Assembly: GCF_030657435.1 (NCBI RefSeq)
Contig: NZ_JAUTWS010000052.1
Coordinates: 1 to 37,060 of the forward strand
Length of the DNA stretch: 37,060 nucleotides
Origin: Paracraurococcus lichenis
Lineage (GTDB): Bacteria > Pseudomonadota > Alphaproteobacteria > Acetobacterales > Acetobacteraceae
Reading direction: 5' to 3'
This document shows positions 32,718-37,060 of the stretch, one piece after another; the first letter of the stretch is position 1; each line of letters begins with the position of its first letter. Both the position numbers and the translations under genes were made by a program. The notes under the pieces are model-generated. The model had not been told where the DNA came from and searched no databases. It saw only the letters and a list, made by a program, of their open reading frames with translations.

Positions 32718-33726
32718 GAGCCTTGTACGTCCCGCCCTTCACCAGCAGGGCCCAGACGATGCGGGCCGTCTTGTTGGCCAGCGCGGTGGTGACCAGCATG
32801 CGCGGCTTGCGCGCGAGCATCTGGGCCAGCCAGGAGCCCGGCGCTGCCCCGCGGTGAACGGCCCAGCGCACCACCGCGCTGGCGCCCAGGATGAGCAGGC
32901 GTCGGATGGTCCGCTCGCCCATCTTCGAGATGGCCCCGAGCTTTCGCTTGCCGCCGGTTGATCTCTGCAGCGGGGTCAGCCCAAGCCAGGCCGCGAAGTC
33001 CCGCCCGGCCCGGAAGCCCTCCGGTGCTGGCACCAGAGCGACGATCGCGGTCGCCGCGATCGGGCCGATACCCGGGATCGTCATGAGCCGCCGTGCGACG
33101 GGGTCGTCCTTCGCGCGCCGGCCAATCTCAGCATCGAGGTCGTCGATCTGCTTCCCGAGCGCCTCGATGCTGTCGATCAGCACCTGCAGGATGCCTCGTG
33201 CAGCCTTCGGCACTGACGATGTCTCGTCCTTGACCAGAGCAACCAGCTGGTCAACGTGATCGGTCCCCTTCGGCACGACATGACCATACTCGGTCAGGTG
33301 CCCGCGCAGCGCGTTGATGCACTGCGTCCGCTGCCGCACCAGCAAGTCGCGGGTCCGGAACACCAGAGCGTTCGCTTGCTGCGTCTCGGTCTTCACCGGC
33401 ACGAAGCGCATGCCCGGTCGCTGCGCCGCTTCGCAGATCGCCTCGGCATCCGCCGCGTCGTTCTTCTGCCGCTTGACAAAGGGCTTGACGTAGGCCGGCG
33501 GGATCAGTCGCACCGTATGGCCCAGCTTGCCGATCTCCCGTGCCCAGTAGTGCGCGCCGCCACAGGCCTCCAGCGCCACGATACACGGTGCCTGCCGCGC
33601 GAAAAACTCGAGCACCTTGGCTCGCACCAGGCGCTTGCGGAACACCACGTGACCGGCCGCATCGGCGCCGTGCGCCTGGAAGACGTTCTTCGCAATGTCG
33701 AGCCCGATCGTGCTAGCCTCTCCCAT
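32701..33726 (-). CDS. IS110-family transposase (DEDD recombinase)
   Basis: The 341-residue protein has the DEDD RuvC-like domain at the N-terminus (TIGLDIAKNVFQAHGADA for the first aspartate, CIVALEACGGAHYWAREI for the glutamate, KRQKNDAADAEAICEAAQ for the last two aspartates). The Transposase_20 domain is at the C-terminus (LMTIPGIGPIAATAIVALV, FAAWLGLTPLQRSTGGKRKL) with its helix-hairpin-helix and nucleophilic-serine region. GGGGAGG lies 5 bases before ATG 33726. No stop or frameshift was seen, so it may be active. IS110 enzymes work with an element-encoded guide RNA; a structured leader lies upstream. Confidence 0.9.
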   Translation of the reverse strand: MGEASTIGLDIAKNVFQAHGADAAGHVVFRKRLVRAKVLEFFARQAPCIVALEACGGAHYWAREIGKLGHTVRLIPPAYVKPFVKRQKNDAADAEAICEAAQRPGMRFVPVKTETQQANALVFRTRDLLVRQRTQCINALRGHLTEYGHVVPKGTDHVDQLVALVKDETSSVPKAARGILQVLIDSIEALGKQIDDLDAEIGRRAKDDPVARRLMTIPGIGPIAATAIVALVPAPEGFRAGRDFAAWLGLTPLQRSTGGKRKLGAISKMGERTIRRLLILGASAVVRWAVHRGAAPGSWLAQMLARKPRMLVTTALANKTARIVWALLVKGGTYKAPAVAA

Positions 33727-33965
33727 GGACGCCTCCCCTGGTGGTTGCTCAACACCTCCACCTTGGTACATCGATGCCGTCGGGGGGCGTCCACACCATC
33801 ACGATGCCGCCAGGGCAGTCTCGGCCGCATAGGTGGTGGCCGAATGCTGGCCGAGGTGCCGGACGAGACTGTCCACCGCGCCTGAACAGCCAAAGCGTGG
33901 TACTCGAGCGGCCGCAGGACCGAGCAGCAGGCCATCTGCAGCACGCGAACGGCATCTACCCGCAG
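33727..33965 (-). ncRNA. Candidate IS110 bridge RNA region (5' leader)
   Basis: The roughly 240 bp upstream of the IS110 gene has no gene of its own but can fold. CAGTCTCGGCC (33816-33826) pairs with GGACGAGACTG (33861-33871), with GGCCGA/GGCCGAGG repeats inside the loop. In IS110-group elements the bridge RNA is encoded in this 5' non-coding end. The limits given are approximate, and the element's outer end is not identified. Confidence 0.3.
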
Positions 33966-34072
33966 TACTGAACCGCTTCAAACGGCAGCTCACGGCCATT
34001 CAGCAACGGGCTCTTGGGCGCGAACTGCAACAGACAGTATCTGCAAGGTAATTTCTGACCCTGCCCGCTCGG

Positions 34073-34099
34073 GTTCGTGTATGGAGGACTTACACGAAC
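34073..34099. promoter_or_regulatory. Palindrome upstream of the histidine kinase
   Basis: GTTCGTGTA (34073-34081) and TACACGAAC (34091-34099) are a perfect 9-bp inverted repeat around TGGAGGACT, 51 bases before the kinase ATG. It could be a dimeric operator or an RNA hairpin in the leader; the sequence does not decide. The rest of 33966-34150 shows no gene. Confidence 0.45.
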
Positions 34100-34150
34100 G
34101 TGTGATGACACCGTTCCACATCCACGCCGGCGTGCGGGAGTATCCTGGCC

Positions 34151-35233
34151 ATGCATTTCAGCGGCAGTTCCGCTCACCACACGCTTCGAAACTTCTTCGA
34201 TGCGACAGCAGAGGCACGCCATGCCGCTTGGCCGCTCAGGCTGCTTGGAACACTGATTATCGCCTCCTGTGGTGCGGCCCTGCGCTACCAAGTTTTCGGC
34301 TTCGGCCCGGGCACGCCCTTCGCCCCGTTCCTCCCCTTCGTGGTGCTCTGCGCGATCCTGTTCGGGTGGGATGCGGGAATCCTTGCAGGCCTGATCAGTC
34401 TCGCCGCGACGCTGTGCTTCTTCATCCCTCATTCGCCCGCGCCGCCGCTCCAGGCCATTGTCGCCAGTTCCGCCGTGGACTTCGGCGTTGTGTTGTCCTT
34501 GGTGTTCATCGTGGAAGCTCTGCATGACGCCTATCAGGAAGCCTCACGTGCCCGGATTGATGCCGAGGCGGCGCGCGCCGCGGCCGAAGCGGGCGAGCGC
34601 GAGAGGGAGCTTCTGTTGGTGGAACTCGAACACCGCATGAAAAATGACTTGCAGCGGCTCTCAAGCCTTCTGGCGTTGCAAGCCCGGTCCGCACAGCCGG
34701 AAGCGGCGGCCGCACTGCAGAGTGCGAAGGAGCGGGTGGAGACAGTCGCGCGCACCCACGACAGGCTGGCTCGGTCGGACCGAGCGATGGTAGTCGACAG
34801 CCAGACTTTCCTGTCTGATTTTGCTGACGACCTGAGGCGCGGGCTGCAAGGGCTGCAGCCAGTCACCCTCGACGTGGAAGTCGAGGCCTGGCCCTTGACC
34901 CTCGACCGGGCTGGCCTGGTCGGGCTTATAGTGAACGAGTTGGCAACGAATGCGCTGAAGCACGCCTTTCCCGGCGATCGCCAGGGCACGATTACGATCC
35001 GCTTCTACCGCGAGGAGCAGGACTTCGTATTGATGATCTCGGATGACGGCGTCGGCCTGACGCGGCCTTCGGCAAGCCGGCCCGGCGGGCTTGGTCGTCG
35101 CCTCATTGATGGGCTTAGCAAGCAGCTCGGCGGCCGCTGCACGACATGGTCCGGCCCCGGCGCGGGCACCGTCACCAGTCTGCGTTTTCCAGGGGCCGAT
35201 TTGGCCCCAGCGAACGATCCCTCGTCGCGCTGA
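34151..35233 (+). CDS. Membrane sensor histidine kinase (HisKA_2 type)
   Basis: The 360-residue protein has three to four hydrophobic helices in residues 28-122 (a DUF4118/MASE-like input region with RYQVFGFGPGTPFAPFLPFV). A short coiled coil follows (about 125-155), then a HisKA_2 dimerisation domain with phospho-acceptor His161 in LEHRMKNDLQRLSSLLALQA. The HATPase domain has N-box NELATNALKHAF (262-273), G1 SDDGVGL (297-303) and G2 GGLGRRLI (312-319). This resembles kinases that feed PhyR/EcfG general-stress or light/redox signalling in alphaproteobacteria. No response regulator gene is nearby, so it is an orphan here. It is the only non-transposon gene between 29 and 37 kb. Confidence 0.88.
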   Translation: MHFSGSSAHHTLRNFFDATAEARHAAWPLRLLGTLIIASCGAALRYQVFGFGPGTPFAPFLPFVVLCAILFGWDAGILAGLISLAATLCFFIPHSPAPPLQAIVASSAVDFGVVLSLVFIVEALHDAYQEASRARIDAEAARAAAEAGERERELLLVELEHRMKNDLQRLSSLLALQARSAQPEAAAALQSAKERVETVARTHDRLARSDRAMVVDSQTFLSDFADDLRRGLQGLQPVTLDVEVEAWPLTLDRAGLVGLIVNELATNALKHAFPGDRQGTITIRFYREEQDFVLMISDDGVGLTRPSASRPGGLGRRLIDGLSKQLGGRCTTWSGPGAGTVTSLRFPGADLAPANDPSSR

Positions 35234-35236
35234 ATG

Positions 35237-35493
35237 CCCCGTATCCCTCGGCAGATTGCATGAACGGCGCTGGACGCCACGGCAGGCCCGCACTCGGTAT
35301 GCACCACGCAGTCGCTGCCGCTATACCTATGCGCTTTGTAATTCGACTTTATGGCGCAGAGATCCTTGGCCTGCTGATGCAGGGTGGGCTGGTTGTCCTT
35401 GACCTGTATGATCAGGTCGGCTCCGGCCTTTGCGGCAAGGTCGAAGGTTTCCTCTGGCAGTGCAGGGCGTCGAGCGTGACCAAGTGGCCAGCT
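35237..35493 (-). pseudogene. ISAs1-family transposase internal relic with a frameshift
   Basis: On the minus strand one frame reads PAGHLVTLDALHCQ, and after a one-base shift continues TFDLAAKAGADLIIQVKDNQ then PTLHQQAKDLCAIKSNY. The block with D-A-L/M-H-C-Q followed by LI.Q.K.NQPTLH is the conserved core of ISAs1-type transposases, with the second catalytic aspartate. The shift lies in the AGGAAACC region near 35455. Similarity fades after about 85 codons, and the left repeat of the ISKra4 element starts right at its upstream edge. Confidence 0.65.
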
Positions 35494-36957
35494 GGGGGAC
35501 CGCCGCAGACTTGGGGGTCACGCTGCGGCGGCAACCGGGAGTGCGTCATTGGCGGGGTAGAAGCGCTGCCCGAAGCCGGTGCCGAGCGTGCCGTTGTAGA
35601 CGGCGCAGCGAACCTGCAGCAGCCGATCGGCGCCGCGCCGAGACCAGCGCATCTGCTGCGACTTGGCCATCCGGCGGTTCACCAGGAAGTTGGCCGTGCC
35701 CTCGGTCAGCGCCGTGCCGACCCGCAGCCCCGCCCGATGCCGCGCGCCGTAGTTGACCAGCCGATCGCTCTGCCCGACGAGGTAGCGGTCCAGTGCCTGC
35801 AGCGCGGTCCAGAGCTTGCGCGAGGGTGCGAGGGCCTTGCGGCCGCCAGGCTCGCCCCGAAAGTGGTGCATGACAGCACGAATGCGATTGAGGCTGAGCT
35901 TCGCGTCCTTGGCCTTGCCGTGCCACAGCCGCCAGCGCAGGCGCTCGACTTCCTCGACGATCACCGCCTTGGCCACCGCGCGCTCCGGATCGTCGGACGC
36001 CAGAGCTCCGGCGATCTGGGTCAGGTGCTGCAGCCGCATGGCGACATGGAACCAGTCGAGGATCGGACGCTCGGCGACGCCAGCGTCGAGCAGAATGCGC
36101 CGTAGACCGGGACAGCCGTCGGTGAACGCCGTCAGCACCGTACCCTTGGTGCGCCCCACCGCATCGAGACCGCGGCGGATCAGCGCCGCAGGGTCGGTGT
36201 CAGTCTTGGCGACAGCGCCGAAGACCTGTCGCCCGCCGGTTGTGGTCTCGACATTGCCGATGCGAACCTCCAGGTGCCGCTCACCTTCTTCACAGCTCCG
36301 GATGAAGGTCGAATCCAAGGTCACTACGATCGCTGCGGCAGGCGTGGCTGGTTTGGCTGTCGCCGGCATAGGCAGGCGCTCAGCCACCTTGAAGGTGTGA
36401 CGGCGTAGGGTCTCGGGATCTGCGCCGGCGTCCACCGGCAGCATCTGCGCCAGCACCTCGGCCGCGGCCCGGTACGGCATCAGCGCCGAGAGCTGCGCCC
36501 GCAGCCGATCCAGCTCTGGGGTCGAGCGGATGTGCCGCGGCCATGCCAGGCCGGTCTCGGTGATACCGCAGCTGGCGCAGCAAAGACGGGGCAGCCGGAC
36601 CGTGACCTGGCCGAACAGTGTGGCCATCGCGTGCTGGCGGTAGTCCTTGACGCGGCACACATCACCACAGCCGCGGCATGCCGGACGGCGCAGGGCATGG
36701 ACCCGGGCTTGAGAGGCGACGATATCCTGCTGCACACCAGCCAGGAGCTGCTTGCCCTCGGCCAGAGTCAGACCCAGGCTGGCCAGATCGGTGAGATCGC
36801 CGGGTCTGGCGATCTGCATGACCTCGGTGCTGTGCTCTTCGCCCGCGGCTCCGACGCTCACCAGCTTCACGATCCAGACCACGGTGCCTCTACCTCAACG
36901 GGAACAGGCCCGACAATACCCCTCCAGCTGGCACCCCCAAAGTCGCGGCAGTCCCCT
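35494..36957. mobile_element. ISKra4-family insertion sequence
   Basis: A single transposase gene is bounded by imperfect 25-bp terminal repeats: GGGGGACCGCCGCAGACTTG… at 35494-35518, and the complement of AGGGGACTGCCGCGACTTTG… at 36933-36957, with 19 of 25 matching. The element is about 1.46 kb, normal for the family. No target duplication was evident. It abuts an ISAs1 relic on the left. Confidence 0.7.
35518..36882 (-). CDS. ISKra4-family transposase
   Basis: The 454-residue protein has an N-terminal cysteine ribbon (CRGCGDVCRVKDYRQHAMAT, LCCASCGITETG) preceding FGQVTVRLPRLCC. The DDE core follows with AAIVVTLDSTFIRSCEEGER (first aspartate), VLTAFTDGCPGLRRILLDAG (second aspartate) and LDWFHVAMRLQHLTQIAGAL, and the C-terminal GTANFLVNRRMAKSQQMRWS region contains the last acidic residue nearby. 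The length is normal and no stop or shift was seen. The start may be ATG 36882 or one downstream, such as at 36819. Confidence 0.85.
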   Translation of the reverse strand: MVWIVKLVSVGAAGEEHSTEVMQIARPGDLTDLASLGLTLAEGKQLLAGVQQDIVASQARVHALRRPACRGCGDVCRVKDYRQHAMATLFGQVTVRLPRLCCASCGITETGLAWPRHIRSTPELDRLRAQLSALMPYRAAAEVLAQMLPVDAGADPETLRRHTFKVAERLPMPATAKPATPAAAIVVTLDSTFIRSCEEGERHLEVRIGNVETTTGGRQVFGAVAKTDTDPAALIRRGLDAVGRTKGTVLTAFTDGCPGLRRILLDAGVAERPILDWFHVAMRLQHLTQIAGALASDDPERAVAKAVIVEEVERLRWRLWHGKAKDAKLSLNRIRAVMHHFRGEPGGRKALAPSRKLWTALQALDRYLVGQSDRLVNYGARHRAGLRVGTALTEGTANFLVNRRMAKSQQMRWSRRGADRLLQVRCAVYNGTLGTGFGQRFYPANDALPVAAAA

Positions 36958-37060
36958 ATCACTTCATACCGGACGACCATCTGCGTCCTTTCGAGGAGTC
37001 CGGCGTCTACGATCCCTCGTTGCGTGAGTTCCCGGAAACGCGTCCTGCTGCCACGCGGGT
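36958..37060. other. Right window edge, unassigned
   Basis: The plus strand is open (IPDDHLRPFEESGVYDPSLR) to the window edge, but neither strand gives a recognisable product. It does not continue the ISAs1 relic in any frame I could read. Confidence 0.3.

Noticed and set aside
1..37060. CRISPR arrays, tRNA or rRNA genes
   Set aside because: No regularly spaced repeats, cloverleaf-like segments or rRNA-like sequence were noticed on reading.

Overview
ORGANISM. The window looks like an accessory, transposon-rich stretch of a high-GC alphaproteobacterium. Acetobacteraceae/Rhodospirillales (Roseomonas-like) is my best guess, inferred from codon use, from the IS families (IS66, IS110, ISKra4, IS1595, IS5) and from the HyuA/HyuB, Bug and HWE/HisKA_2 families. 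No rRNA, tRNA or CRISPR array was seen. Left of about 7 kb the sequence is visibly less GC-rich than the 7.2-28.5 kb catabolic region, so two histories are joined.

LAYOUT. (1) 1-5.8 kb: a compact plus-strand chaperone operon encoding a helical-repeat (TPR-like) protein, a 90-aa protein, a J-domain protein, a GrpE-like exchange factor, an HscC-type Hsp70 and a zinc-ribbon protein. The Hsp70 gene is broken by a 195-bp MITE-like element flanked by a perfect 11-bp target duplication. (2) 5.8-7.2 kb: an IS1595-type transposase lacking its N-terminal part and an IS6-type transposase relic. (3) 7.2-23.2 kb, plus strand: hyuA-hyuB-like genes and a dipeptide-type ABC transporter (binding protein, two permeases, one fused double ATPase). 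The first permease gene is split by a 6946-bp Tn3-family transposon (13524-20469, 5-bp duplication CAATG). The transposon carries tnpA, tnpR, a probable res site and a cargo of a Bug-type binding protein, a LysR regulator and a LysE-type exporter. (4) 23.3-28.5 kb, minus strand: an LLM flavin monooxygenase followed by a polyamine-type ABC transporter (binding protein, ATPase, two permeases). (5) 28.5-37 kb: an IS graveyard holding an IS5 5' fragment, an IS66 element with an amber codon in tnpC, an IS110 element, an ISAs1 relic and an intact ISKra4 element. One ordinary gene, a membrane HisKA_2 histidine kinase, lies between them.

HOW IT WORKS TOGETHER. The HyuAB, LLM monooxygenase and two ABC importer genes form a plausible uptake-and-breakdown island for an amide- or ring-containing nitrogen compound; the substrate cannot be read from sequence. 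The dipeptide-type importer is probably inactive because its first permease is interrupted inside the EAA loop. The chaperone operon probably lacks its Hsp70, leaving co-chaperones without their partner.

MOST NOTABLE. Both insertions (MITE in hscC, Tn3 in dppB) can be undone on paper: removing the element plus one duplication restores a full reading frame. The left end of the Tn3 element is the inverted 3' end of a different, diverged tnpA, so the transposon is a mosaic. Within its cargo two matching palindromes, CATAT-N7-ATATG, lie beside lysR and upstream of lysE and look like LysR operators.
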